64,000 nt of DNA. Origin: Glycine soja. Lineage: Eukaryota > Streptophyta > Magnoliopsida > Fabales > Fabaceae. The notes under the pieces were generated by a model. The model saw only the letters and a program-made list of their open reading frames with translations. It was not told the DNA's origin and did no database searches. The stretch covers positions 33,814,411 to 33,878,410 of the forward strand of contig NC_041004.1 in NCBI RefSeq assembly GCF_004193775.1, given 5' to 3'. A program made the translations under genes and the position numbers. Within the stretch, counting starts at the first letter, position 1, and each line of letters begins with the position of its first letter. Below, piece by piece: positions 31,700-44,151 of the stretch.

Positions 31700-33713
31700 A
31701 CCACTAGGTTTTGGAGTTGTTCGTAATTTTTTATGTATTGGTTGAAAGTTGAAACTAAGTTTGAACAACGTGATATGTTGTTTTCTTTAAATTAATGTTG
31801 TTTTCATGTTAGATGTTTCTTTGAAGCTTCAATGTTAGATATTTGAAACGGCATTGAAACTTGAAGTGGCAGAGCTCTTCGCCACGTTTGGTTATAGTTT
31901 ATATAAATACTTTTTTCTTTTGCTTTTAAAATAAAAAAAAAAAAAGAAATTAAGAAACATTTGACACGAATATTTAGATAGTATCATAGTAATAAAATTA
32001 AACCAGTTATCTTGAAGTTACCATAAACGTTAATAATAGTCGAGTCTAGCAAAAATGATGATAAATCCCTTGAAAATGGTAAAATGTGATTCATGTATAT
32101 TTGCGTAAAGAATAATCAGTTAAAATGTATGTGTATAACTCTCAATTGAAAAAGTAAATTTATCTAACATACATACAAAATAGCAATACTATTTAAATGT
32201 ATCATTTTATCATCAACATTTTTGTTAAAATATCCTAGCTATATACTAGAAGATTGCTAACTATTCTCTCCTTCTTTTAAGTTGAAGTATTTTAACAACC
32301 TACCCAAAACATTTTTACTATGTTAAAAGGGATATTCACTATATTATAGAAATAAATTTGTTTCCTATATGAACAAAAAATAAGAGCAACTTCAACTTTG
32401 TGTTTCTTATAAAGTTGTTTAAGGGTATATTTGATTTAATGGATGAAAATAAAGAGAGAATAAAAATAAATAAATAAATTGAATTAAATTAGAATATAAA
32501 ATATATGAATTAATTTAGTATACGAACTATAAAGTTTCTCTCTATTTTTCCCTTTTACACTAAATCAAACACAGCGTCTGACTTTTTGGAGGGTCCTATA
32601 TACACATCACACTTAACTACTTAAGAACTTTTAACATTTTTTTCTCCAGCAATAGAAAAACCTTTCATCTCTTTAATGTTCCAGAGTATTAATTCCTCAT
32701 GTTCAACCTTCTTTAATAACCTTTCATTTCTTCAATGCTTTCGCTTCCACACCTCTATTTCTTTTTTGCTCGGTGTTCTTTCAATCTCAACGATTACACA
32801 TGACGCTCCCTTTGCTCTACAGATTTCTCTCGCTACTCCGTCAAACGCCACTTAGTGATTCAACCTCAAAAATCAATCTTGGTTTGATTTGAGTTTGGTT
32901 GTGAACTTAAATGATTTTTTTAGCATTGATTTTTATTTCAATTGTAAACACAAGAGCAACCCTAAACTCCCTAGCTGAGGATCTCAGATGATAAAGAAGC
33001 TTAATGAAGAGTTTTGATAATGACAAAGTCAATTACTGAGCACTCTCTATCATAAGTAAAGCCAAAGCCAAAATCAAAATCAAAAGGAATGAAGATACTT
33101 AAAGAAATATGCCCAAGAACTTACGTATTTTTGTAAACCACCTGGCCTGCTCATCTATTTTAAGCTAAGCTTAAGCCGCATGATTTATTCTGGGGCTTCA
33201 AAATTGAATTAGGGACTCTGTAAATGTCTAGTGAACCACATTAACAGCCTTTTATATAATAACGACATCTCAAGAAATAATTTTTCTATATATAACGATT
33301 TTGATATTTGATGAGTAGTAGAAGCGTATCGTTGGCCGACAGTATTATAACAATTATAATGTTTAAATATATGTAGCTCCTAATAATAAAATGTTTGCAT
33401 CTCATTTTAGGCATCAAATTATATCAATCCAGGAAATGAAAAAAAAAAGTATGAAAATTATGCCGTTGTATTTTTCAACGATTAATTAGTTAAGGTAAGC
33501 TATATGGCATGTCAATTATTTTTTATGCCTAGGATTCTCATTTGAAATTCGTGGCAAACGTACATTTCACCCCCTGAATTTCATCAAAAGGAGGGTACGT
33601 AAAAATCATTGGAAAAATAGAAACTAGGGAAACAAACAACTGTATACAGTCCTTGGAAAACACTAGAACCTTATGGGCACCACATGCATTACACCCGGAC
33701 ACAATCATTCAAC
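31700..33713. other. Intergenic AT-rich region
   Basis: Spacer between the ERF pseudogene and the intact ERF. Only poly-A/T tracts and short ORFs are seen. No conserved coding sequence, RNA gene or transposon end was recognised. Confidence 0.5.
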
Positions 33714-34385
33714 TTAATTACTCCACCATTGATCAACATTGACATCATTTGATGCATGTAAACTCATTTCAAACACCTCCACTTGTTTCCTATTCTTGGC
33801 CAACCTGTTCAACAAGTCGGCCAAATTTTTTCTCTTCTTTAACTCTTGCGTCTCTGAAGCCGATGAGTATGATAAATCAGACTCTAGCAAATTTTGCTTC
33901 AAAGTCTTTGTCAATACTCTTATCGGCTTCAGAGGCGCGTGAGAACCAATGAGGTGAGGAAAATTTAACTTAGCTTTGCTGCCACGCATCTCAAAAGCAG
34001 CTCCATCATAAGCTAAACCCGCTTCTTCTTCAGTTTCGTAAGTCCCAAGCCATATCCTAGCACCATTCTTCTTCGGATCTCTTATTTCCGCCGCGAACTT
34101 GCCCCAAGGTCTACGCCTCACACCCCGGTAACGCTTCCATGCTGGTGGCGCGTGAACTTCACGCTCCACCTTAGGGTGTTCTCTTTTGCATGCTAACGAC
34201 CCTTCTGCATCATGGACACCTTCCAAGCGGAACGTAGTAGAGCTTGGGAATGAATTGTACGTTGGAGAATAGCAAATTTCGTGATTGGAAGCGTTCATGA
34301 GTGTGTTGGAATCGTGTTCAAGCTCAAGAAGATAGTGTTGAATAGATTCCACTGAAGAGAAATCACAAGATATCGTGGTGGCCAT
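33714..34385 (-). CDS. AP2/ERF transcription factor (group IX-like ethylene response factor)
   Basis: Intronless, 223 residues. The start chosen is [19 protein letters not shown] (ATG 34385-34383); a longer upstream frame lacks homology and reads through the 5' UTR. The N-terminal [14 protein letters not shown] resembles the short acidic N-terminal motif of group IX ERFs. The single AP2 domain spans about residues 87-146: [19 protein letters not shown], then [20 protein letters not shown], then [19 protein letters not shown]. All DNA-contacting Arg/Trp positions are present, and Ala/Asp at the ERF-type positions (AEI..., ...TYETEEEA) point to GCC-box binding. YDGAAF replaces the usual YDRAAF. 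The C-terminal tail has [19 protein letters not shown], a basic, possibly nuclear-localising segment. The protein is expected to act in the nucleus in ethylene/jasmonate and defence signalling (family knowledge). Confidence 0.9.
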   Translation of the reverse strand: MATTISCDFSSVESIQHYLLELEHDSNTLMNASNHEICYSPTYNSFPSSTTFRLEGVHDAEGSLACKREHPKVEREVHAPPAWKRYRGVRRRPWGKFAAEIRDPKKNGARIWLGTYETEEEAGLAYDGAAFEMRGSKAKLNFPHLIGSHAPLKPIRVLTKTLKQNLLESDLSYSSASETQELKKRKNLADLLNRLAKNRKQVEVFEMSLHASNDVNVDQWWSN

Positions 34386-34478
34386 GTTTTGAATGGTGAT
34401 GGAGACGATTGTGTTTCTGATTTTGGTGTTAATTAACTTTTTTGTTTCTTGAAGCACTATGAAGAATAATGCGTTGTG

Positions 34479-34690
34479 TATTTATACCACTAGGTTCTGG
34501 AGTTTTGTTTAGACTTTTTTATGTAGTCGTTGAAACTATTGAAATTGAGTTTGAACAACGTGATGCTAATTATTTCTTTAACATGCTAATTATTTCTTTA
34601 ATATTGTTTTCATGTAGGATGTTTCTTTGAAGCTACCATGAGTATTTGAAATGGCATTGAAAGTTGAAGTGGGTGATTCTTCCCCACGTG
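34479..34690 (-). promoter_or_regulatory. Promoter of the minus-strand ERF: TATA box and G-box
   Basis: TATAAATA (34486-34479 on the minus strand) lies about 95 bases above the ATG, leaving a 5' UTR of roughly 65 nt. A palindromic G-box CACGTG is at 34685-34690, about 200 bp upstream of the TATA box; it is a site for bZIP/bHLH factors. The pseudogene paralogue has CACGTT at the matching place. Confidence 0.65.
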
Positions 34691-34699
34691 TGGTTAGTT

Positions 34700-37370
34700 G
34701 ATATGATGCGTTATCTTTTGCTTTTTAAATAAAAATCATAAAAACCTTTAACACGAATATTTAGAATTTTAGATATTGTTATGTTTTTTATTATTAAGTT
34801 TAAACTCAATTTTATAAAATCAATTTATAAGATAAAAAAATTACTTATATATTTAAATTTGGTTATATTATTAATTAATGTAAAAAATTTTATACCACAA
34901 TCATTAATAAATATTCTAATATCATCTTAAAATTTAATTCAAACCTATAAAAGATGAAATTTATTTTCACTTCTATACTTTAATTTGGTCATATTATTAT
35001 AATTATTTTTCTTATTATACAACTACATTAAATATTTAGAGTAATATTTTTTTATTCAACTCAAGTAAAATTGTCTTCCGTTAAATATATTTGTGATTTA
35101 TGTATATAAAAAAGATACTTGGAGAAGAAAAAAAGATTTATATGTATTATTAATGATGTGATGCAATAGGAATAGGAAGAGAAAAATAGAGAAAAAATAA
35201 TAAGTACTGATAGAGTGTTTGATATATAAATATATCATTACTTTCATAAAAAAAAAAAAAGCTAGCAAAAATATCAATAATATATTTTTTACACATTTTA
35301 AAAAAATTATAGATTAAAATTTATTATAAATAGCATTATATCATCACTTCTTATTTAATAAGTTATTCATATTTTAATTATTTTTTTGAAAAATTTTAAC
35401 TCGTAATAATATGTCAGAAAGTATGTTAATAATACTTCACTAAAAATTAAACCAATATACTTGAACCTTCCGTAAACGTTACCAATAGTTGAGTCCCGTC
35501 AAAATGATTAATCTCATGTATTTTGAAATAATAAAATATAAAAATGTATTTGAAGTAATTGTATATGATGTCACATCTAGTCATGCAGTATTTTTTTTTT
35601 TATATTTAAACAATGAAAGTGCATCTTCATACGCATTTTGATATAAATCGTGTATCAAAAGTTTAAGGACTTGATTAGCTTAATTAGCTAGCTCCTTTAC
35701 AGTTGGATTAATACACATTGATCATCAATATATTTAATTAGGTTTTTCTTTTAAAAATACTTTTATGCTTAAAATTAACTAATTCAAACATATAAATTTA
35801 GCATTAGAAAACGAAGGGAACAAATTTTACGTGCATTCGTTGTCCTAAATCAAAGTGTACATGTGTAGTTGAAGGCAAGCAATCATCTAAACCGATTACA
35901 AATTAAGCAAAAGATTAGGCTACCCAATCGTAAAAGAAAATCAAAACCTTATTTCCTAATAATATTGGAAGTAGGAAACAAGTTATTTTTCATGTTTTAC
36001 ACAATGTGAACATGTAACCAAACATCCCCGTACAAAGTAGTCAACTAGATCCAGTGTATATATATGACCCGTGATATTATTTGTTGACCTTTGAAAGCAC
36101 TATAGTGTTACATTATTACCTACAACCCGAAATAAAGAGTAGAAGGGACATATATTATTTCTCATCTAAGGGATATTAAAATGATGCCTACCATGTTTGA
36201 ACAATAAAATAGTAGTCAAAGATTGACTAAGCGTCCTCTGGTATTCATAACACTTTTTTGTAGATTGATAAACTTTTTATACACCAATATAGTTATACTT
36301 TTATTTTATCAGCACCAATAGCTATACTTAGTTAGTAAATATACAGCTAACACTTTGATTGTTGCTATCTTTTTCCTAAACAAGAAGTATCTTTTACTCA
36401 AGAACATTTTGTTTCGATCAGACAAGGTTATTATGCATCACAAAATTATTTCTTTAAGTAATTAACACGACTGTATATCTAAAATTTGAATCTAAAATCT
36501 CTGGTTAAATTGAAAGAATATATCTTATATGAATTGATTTACATATTTAATAGTTTGATTATTACTAATTAAATATATATGTATAAGTGTAAGCATAAAT
36601 TTCTTTTATTTGGGGTATACAGAGTTTTTAATTAATTATATGTAAATTGCAAAGGCTCATCATTGTGTTTATAATGATGTTTATAATTTGTGTCTTAGTG
36701 AAGATGTAGAAAATATCTCTCTCAGATTTGTGTCTCCACCATGGAGAGCCGTACCTAGTTGAAAAAAAAAAAAAAGCTCACTGTTTATAATTTTCAAGAC
36801 CACACATCTATTTATTAATTCTGAATTTTACCGGAGGACGAGGTATGCATGTCAATTTAGTGAATATATAATTAAATCATTTTTTTAAGGATTCTACTCC
36901 CCTAAATTAAATAAACATCATTAATATTTTAACACATATATTTACTTACTTTATCATCTTAAGCGAATTATTCGATTTATTTTAAAAAAATATTCTTCAA
37001 AAAAATAATAGACGACAATTTTTTTTCTCTAAATATTTTAACACATTTCATGACTCAAATTCAAACCTACTAATAATTAAAACAATTCTAGATTAATCAT
37101 TCACACACTCAATGGTGCAGATTATTCATTCTAGAGCAATCATGTTTTTTTTCCCCCAAACATTAAGTAAATTTTCACTGCTATACTGTTACCTATGTGT
37201 GAATGTATAATTTCATCATTTGAAATCTAGTTTACGTAAGCGCGTGACAAAATCAAACCAAAGAAAAGGTACATCACCCACTCCTTTTAATTTTTTACAC
37301 AAAAAAGGAATTGTTTAATTACTCAGAGTCATTAATACTATTATTATAGTACTATCCAACCCATTATTAC
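34700..37370. other. Intergenic AT-rich region
   Basis: About 2.7 kb between divergent ERF genes. Poly-A/T runs, no recognised coding sequence, RNA gene or transposon ends. Confidence 0.5.
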
Positions 37371-37372
37371 AC

Positions 37373-37529
37373 CACGTGATTTAAAACTTTTGTTCAATTA
37401 ACAATACCTAAAAACCCATTTCAGCACCTGCTTCAAAAAAAAAAAAAAAAAAACTAAGGAGGATGCTTCAACAAAATGGCAAAAATAAAAATACCACTTT
37501 TTTTCAACAACATTTCACTCATATAAATA
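37373..37529 (+). promoter_or_regulatory. Promoter of the plus-strand ERF: G-box and TATA box
   Basis: CACGTG at 37373-37378 is about 145 bp before TATAAATA at 37522-37529, which is about 95 bp before the ATG. Spacing and elements parallel the other ERF gene. Confidence 0.65.
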
Positions 37530-37623
37530 CACATTATGAATCACATACTCCTATGTACAATACCCTCACATATCACACACTAATACAACACTTCACTTTC
37601 AAGTTCCAAAAGACCAAAGCCAA

Positions 37624-38079
37624 ATGAACAATTTCAACACCACTCTTGAATCCGATGATTTCTCTCTTCTAGAATCCATTCAACGTTACCTCCTTGATGA
37701 TAACGAAGATTTCAACGCTCTAACGGAGGTTTTAGCAACACCCAATAATGTCGATGCCGTTAACTCTCCATTATCTTTGTCAGAACATGCAACAACGACT
37801 GCCACGGCGGCGCGTGGGGCTTCAGTTGCGGTGGCGCGTGCTAGCCACGCCCGTAGCCAAAATTATAAGGGGGTGAGGCGTAGGCCTTGGGGCAAGTTTG
37901 CAGCTGAGATAAGGGACCCGAATAAGAACGTGAGAGTGTGGCTTGGGACTTACGAGTCGGCTGAGGATGCGGCTCTGGCTTATGATCGAGCCGCTTTTGA
38001 AATGCGTGGCTCGAAAGCTAAGCTCAATTTTCCTCATTTAATTGGGTGCAATGATGCCGAGCCGAGCCAAAGACAGTAA
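37624..38079 (+). CDS. AP2/ERF transcription factor (group IX-like), short form
   Basis: Intronless, 151 residues, start [20 protein letters not shown] with the first ATG after the predicted transcription start. [15 protein letters not shown] matches the N-terminal motif of the neighbouring ERF. The AP2 domain covers about residues 81-139: [19 protein letters not shown], then [20 protein letters not shown], then [17 protein letters not shown]. Compared with relatives, the turn between strands 2 and 3 is one residue shorter (NKN-VRVW in place of KKNGARVW). The protein ends eleven residues after the domain, so it lacks the C-terminal activation region of longer ERFs. It should bind GCC-box DNA in the nucleus. 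The three ERF copies in 7 kb look like tandem duplicates with one in inverted orientation. Confidence 0.9.
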   Translation: MNNFNTTLESDDFSLLESIQRYLLDDNEDFNALTEVLATPNNVDAVNSPLSLSEHATTTATAARGASVAVARASHARSQNYKGVRRRPWGKFAAEIRDPNKNVRVWLGTYESAEDAALAYDRAAFEMRGSKAKLNFPHLIGCNDAEPSQRQ

Positions 38080-40979
38080 TGGCTAAGCTGGGTTTGATGG
38101 AGCTAAAAATGAAGATGAGCTGAGCCACTGCAGTGGAATATAGAGTCCATGTCTTCATGATATTTTATGATGCTATAAGCAATCATTTGCTGGGTCATTG
38201 GTTGATTTGTTTTTAGGAATGTTATATCTCTTCTAAATTTTATTACAAATTATTTTAATATTTCAATGATATTTTAAAGTATTAATGAAAATAAATATGT
38301 AAAAAAATTCAATATTTTCTGTATTTAATAACTAAGAAAAATATTGTATCATATTGAGAATTATTTTAAAAGTAGAATACTCACAAACAAAAAAAATCAA
38401 ATTTAAAAGTAAAATTTGTCTACTAATGTTATGTTACTTGAATTTCTTAGATAAGATGAGAGTCTTGAGGATAAAAAAAAATCTAAAAGTGAATAGTTAA
38501 TTTTTTCGATAAACATTATTTACGGTCATATATTAATTTACAATTTACACAACAAATAAAAAGTACTGTAAATTATAAATAAATGTCATGGAGCACAGCA
38601 TGATTTTATTTTGAACAAAGAAAAAATTAGGAAGAAAAAAAATTTTACATTACAAGAGACTTAAAATATCACGGTTATGTTAATTATTTTGAAAAATTAA
38701 ATAAGTTAAGATTGTACATAATACAAAATAGCATGATTATTCATATATCTCTGCACGATTTTTATAACACTAAAATATAATGTAAACTACACCAACTTTA
38801 TAAACAGTTGGGAGAATTTTAGAATAAATATTTTATTTATTATATTTGTGAGATGTTTATTTGATTAATTAAAAATAAAAAATTTAATTAATTGGACAGG
38901 CTTAATGTATGCTTGCATTAAAGAGTTTAAATCAAAAGTATCTTGTAAACTTAAGTTTAAAAAATCAGTTTACTATAACATGATTTATATTTGGATATTT
39001 TTTGTTAAAAATATGTTGATAAAATTAAATTTATTTAGAAATACATAATCAAAAGTACTTTTACCTCATGTTTCTATTCTAAATATATAAACTAAAAGTA
39101 TTTTAATTTAAAAGCATCAAATTTGTTGCTTTTGATCCAAACCAGGTTTTCCCCAAACCTAAGTTGCAGAAGTAATTTTTTTTGGAAAACACAAACATCA
39201 TATCAAATTGAGTTTGAGACATGTCTGTGGACAACTGTTGTGAGAGATATTCAAACATGTATCCAAACATATTATTAACCATCGGACAACGTGTTGATAA
39301 AAAAATGTTAAATTAATTTTTTAGTTTTTTAATTTTTTTTTAGATTTATTTTGATACTCTAATTTTTTAGGTTTAATTTAGTTTTCTAATTGAAATTATA
39401 TTTTATAACCGATCAAAATTATTAATAAATGATTTTAAACTATCACAAAATTTGCATTTTCTAAAAAATTGAATCGGCTTTAATTAGAGAATTAAATTAA
39501 AAAATTAAAGAATTAATTTTAAAAATTAAAAGATCAAATTGAATAAAAAAATTAAAAGATCAAATTGAACTTCAATAATAAATTAGAGAAAAAAACTAAT
39601 TTAACCTAAAAAATGTATTTTTTATTAATAGCTATTTTTTTTCTTTTCTTGCTCTTTTACCTATTTAAATATCTCCAAACTTTTTTCTTCTTCCCCTCTT
39701 TCTCATTATTACATCTTTAATTCTTTTTTATTTGTTTTCTTACTCTCTTTAATTGATTATCTTTTTTTTATAACAACTTTATGTTTTCTAACACGCTCTT
39801 CCTCCCCATTAATTTTCTAATACGATCCCATTATGTTTTGTCATGCTTCCATATTGCTTGGCATGCAGCGGTCAAATAATTGCCCATAAAGCAAAGCTTC
39901 TCTGTCCTTTACAGTAAGACACAAAAATACGGATTAAGATTTTTTTTTTTGGCCAATATTTCGGATTAAGATATGGAGAATATCATTTATTTTTCTAAAA
40001 TCATAGAAATGGAGAAATTTTTTTTCCCAAAAATACCTGTGTCATCAGCATGAAATATAAATAACATTTAAGAATATGTTTTGCTATATAACACGTGAAT
40101 TTGGTGGTTTCCTCAATTCATGTACTGGATATATATATTGGGTCACCAATTAGATGTGACAACTGCAAATTGATGTTTTCCAACTAAATTCCTTCCCCAG
40201 TCCATTGAACAATGCACATAGGCTAAATCAGTGTAAGGGTCATGACAGGGACGGAAGCAAACTTGGACAAGAGAGGGACCATTATAAAAAATACAATATA
40301 TATGTGAAGCATTTTTTTCTTTTTTTTTTTCTATTGATGATGTTGTATATGAGACATTAATTACTTATAATTTTATCCCAAACTCTTATTTCTTTATCAT
40401 TAATTATTTGGGTTTCTTCAAAAAAAAATTACTTTGGTGGGTATACGAATCGATTGGGCCTGTAAAGCCTGCAATTTAAGTGGGTTAAACAAATTTGATC
40501 CATAAAATAAATAGATTTCTTTTAAGCTTTTTCCGGTCCGCCAAATCCACAAATAAACATATAAGTTCTCAGGCCAAAATAATAATTTAAAAAAACTTAA
40601 AATAAAAAATGTATAAAATCAGACAAAAAAATTCCGTTCATTTTATAAACTGAAATCTACCATATTAAAATATATCAGCATTTATAATAGTATTGAACAT
40701 TATATATTAAAGCGATGAAACTTAAAATTTACTAACATTTATAAATGATTTAACAATACTAGTCAGATGGATTACAAGCTAATTTAGGAGTCCACGGATA
40801 AAACCTGTTAGATCCATGAATTTTGTAGACCAGACTTAAAAACTCAATGCTATTATGTGGGCTTTAACGAAGATATCCATTATTCACAAAATTCACATGC
40901 TTAACAGGTTGATCCAAAGATGGATCTGTATACCAAACCCTAACCTTGATTGCAAACAAGCTCCATAATCACGTTGCAT
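38080..40979. other. Intergenic AT-rich region
   Basis: Contains the 3' UTR of the ERF gene in its first few hundred bases. Otherwise poly-A/T runs and short frames without conserved content. I see no transposon end or RNA gene. Confidence 0.5.
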
Positions 40980-40988
40980 TTTATAGAA

Positions 40989-41345
40989 GGGTGTTGCTAG
41001 GTGCACCTAGCATTATTGCTGGTGCACCCTGCAATTAAGGGAAAAAGACTGAAATACCTTTGATCCGTAAGTCTTTTAAGTTGATCCATAAGCCTTTTAC
41101 GAATCAACTTGATCCGTAGAAGCCCATAAAAGACTTACGGATCAAGTTGATTCGTATGCGTTTAATATCAACTTACGGATCAACTTGATCCGTATCAACC
41201 TTATGGATAAACTTGATCTGTACGATTTACGGATCACTCTCACACACACCCATCACAAATGCAAAGAAAACACAGGAACAGTTTTGACATTTTAAAAAAA
41301 CGTTAGGTGCACCAGCAATAATGCTGGGTGCACCTAGCAACACCC
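40989..41345. mobile_element. Miniature MULE (357 bp), family member 1
   Basis: Terminal inverted repeats of about 45 bp begin GGGTGTTGCTAGGTGCACC on both sides and match those of the large MULEs at 42403 and 52562. The flanks TTTATAGAA (40980-40988) and TTTGTGCAA (41346-41354) agree at 6 of 9 positions, compatible with an aged 9-bp duplication. The interior is made of GGATCAACTTGATCC-type palindromes, the same kind as the subterminal repeats of the 5.1-kb MULE, so this is an internally deleted relative of that copy. Confidence 0.85.
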
Positions 41346-41354
41346 TTTGTGCAA

Positions 41355-42393
41355 AAGTTATTGATATCCATATAATTTTCAAATAGATGGATGAAAAAAA
41401 TACATACACATAACAAAATTTGAGAACATTTATGCTGAAGTGCACAATGGTTATACATTATCATCCTTCTTCATAAATTATCATGTATAAGAATAATTTA
41501 ACTTTTATAAAAATTATTTTAAAAATTATATAACTATTAGTTCATTGAATATATATATATACATATATATATATAATGTAATCATTAAATTCTAGCGAAA
41601 AAAATCTAGAATTTAGTCAAATAATCCCTAAATATCACAATTGTAAGATGAGATTTCAATGATATATGATTAACTTAGAATTCTAATACCTTTGATTGGA
41701 AGAAGACCTACCAAACATAAGGTTGGACAAGTCCTTGATTTAAGACTCCAGAAATAGTTGTTTACTATGACTATTATTTTATTAATAGATTGGACAAGTC
41801 CTTGATTTCAATTAATAGATTCTCTTTAATATATCAATTCTCGTCAAATTTAAAATCAATTATCCATTAATTTTAATTAAATAAATTATCTCTTAATATA
41901 TTATTTTTTACCAAATATAAAATCAATTAGTCATTATTTTTAATTAATAAATTGTCTCTTCGTGTATAATTATATCATTCTCACTAAATTTTGTTTATGT
42001 TCTTGAATTAATAAGGCTCCATTTCAAAATTTACTTAAAGCCTAAAAATATATTGTGGCAGTCCTGGAAAAGAGAGAAAAGAGGTGGGAACGATTTGAAG
42101 AACAATGAAGATGGGGTGTGAAGAATAAGGTTATAGGTTTTTTTAAATAAAAAAAAAAGTATTTAGGCAATAAAAATATTAAACCCGAAGTCTAATAACT
42201 TTTGTACCTGCATTTTTAAAGCCCAATTTAGATTGAATTGAGACCCAACTGACTCAAGGGATGCGCCTTCCTAGCGGACAAATTAAAAGTTGTCGCTTTC
42301 TCTTCCATTAGATTCTAAAAAGTTCACTCTGATATGCAATTTACATTTTGGAACGAGTTTTTCAAAATACAATGGAAAATGTAGGAAGCAATA
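41355..42393. other. Intergenic region
   Basis: AT-rich spacer between two MULEs, with an (AT)n stretch near 41550-41575. No gene recognised. Confidence 0.5.
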
Positions 42394-42779
42394 TAATAAC
42401 AGGGGAAATGCTAGGTGCACCCCAATATTGCTGGTGCACCCAACAATTTTTATGAATGGGTCATTTTACCCTTTAAGATAAAATTATAAAAAGCTCAAAT
42501 TACCTCCCAGAAGAAACACTTTTTTCGAACAGCTTCTTCTTCTCTTCCGTGAACTTGCTTCTTCTTCTCTTCTCCATGAACCTGCTTGTTCTCCGCGAGG
42601 TGCGCCCAAGGTTGTCTTCTTCTTCTCCGCGAACAGGTTAGTCTCCCTACCCTTTGCTTGTAATATGCAGCATTGTTGTAGCAATGGAACCTTAGGATAG
42701 TTACCTTAGGATAGTAAACTTAGGGTAGAAGACGAGAGGGTAGAAGACGCCGAAAAAAATGGGAAAAATGGCTCACGGC

Positions 42780-43045
42780 GGAGGCTTCCGGAAGATCCGT
42801 TAGGGGTTCTTCCGGAAGTTCCGGAAGAACCTGTTCCAGAAAGTTTTCGGAAGAAGTGTTCTTCCGGAAGTAATCAAACGTTTTCCGGAAGAACAATTCT
42901 TCCAGAAGTCTCCCGGAACACCTCTTCCGGATACTTACTTTCCGGAAGAAGTAGTTCTTCCGAAAGAATTCGGGAAGAAGGGTTCTTCCGGATAACCTTT
43001 CAAATTTCTGGAAGAAGTGGCTCTTCCGGAATTGTTCCGGAAGAA
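42780..43045. repeat. Subterminal TTCCGGAA palindrome cluster (left)
   Basis: More than ten copies of CTTCCGGAA or its variants (AGTTCTTCCGGAAG, CTTCCGGAAGTTCCGGAAG) in both orientations just inside the left TIR. The matching clusters at the right end are at 48895-49000 and 49362-49450. They are likely transposase binding or hairpin-forming sites (inference). Confidence 0.8.
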
Positions 43046-43446
43046 CCACTTCTTTTGGAAAGTGTTTTTTTAAAACAAAAATTGTTTTGTTTTTTTTAAA
43101 TGAATTATTATATTTTTTTTGGTTATTTTGTTTTTGAGATTTTATGAAAAATGAGGTTTAGGTTTTTGATGTCATATTTTTTTTATAATTTAAATTTTGT
43201 ACTTTTATTAAATATTAATTTGTAAATTATTTATTTATTTTTTTGTTTATAAAAGTAGTTGTGTTTGTTTTTGTTTATTGTTTATTTTTTAAAATTAGTG
43301 TTTTTTGTTTATAAATGAAGTTGTTTATTTTTATAAATAAAGTTGTGTGTGTTTTGGAAATTTTTTAAAAATACTAATTTTTTTTATAAATGATATAAAT
43401 TAAGTTGTTTATTTTATTATAAGTGAAGTATTTTTTTTTAAAAAAA

Positions 43447-44010
43447 GTTGTGGATGTTTACTAATTAACTATTTTTACATTAGTTGTGTTTTTTTTATAA
43501 ATGAAGTTGTTTATTTTTTTTTAAATTAAGTTGTGGATATTTTTTAATTAATTAATTTTACATTAGTTGCGTTTTTTTTTAAATGAAGTTGTTTATTTTT
43601 TTTTAAATTAAGTTGTGGATGTTTACTAATTAATTATTTTTACATTAGTTGTGTTTTTTTTACAAATGAAGTTTTTTTTAATTTTTATTTAAATTAAGTT
43701 GTGGATGTTTACTAATGAATTTGTTTTTACATTAGTTGTGGTTTTTTATAAATGAAGTTTTTTTTTTAAATTAAGTTGTGGATGTTTAGTAATGAATTAT
43801 TTTTATATTAGTTGTGTTTTTTTTTATAAATGAAGTTGTTTATTTTTTTTTTAAAATTAAGTTGTGGATGTTTACTAAATAATTTAGTTGTTTTTTTTTA
43901 GAAATGAAGTTTCTTATTTTTTTTTATAAATTAAGTTGTGGATGTTTACTAATTAATTTTTTTTTACATTAGTTGTGTTTTTTTAATAAATGAAGTTGTT
44001 TAATATTTTT
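43447..44010. repeat. Minisatellite, ~80-bp unit, about 7 copies
   Basis: AAGTTGTGGATGTTTACTAA recurs with small changes near 43447, 43527, 43608, 43694, 43772, 43858 and 43935, separated by TTACATTAGTTGTG ... ATAAATGAAGTTG and T-runs. It lies between the left subterminal repeats and the PMD gene, so in its upstream region. Confidence 0.85.
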
Positions 44011-44151
44011 TAAAATTATGATGTGTATGTTTTCAAATAATTTGATTTAAATTAGTTTTATTTATTTATAAATAAACTTGTTTTATTTTTATAAAGAAAG
44101 TTGTGTATATTTTGACCGAAAAAAATACGTGTTCGACATGATTTGCAGATC

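Noticed and set aside
33739..33952. Plus-strand frames over the ERF gene
   Set aside because: Antisense shadows of the ERF C-terminus without homology.
40980..41354. Perfect 9-bp target duplication for the miniature MULE
   Set aside because: Only 6 of 9 positions match, so it is reported as compatible, not as proven.
42720..43049. 109-codon reverse-strand frame near the left end of MULE 1
   Set aside because: It is a translation of the TTCCGGAA palindrome array (repeated SSGR/FFRK-like residues), not a protein.
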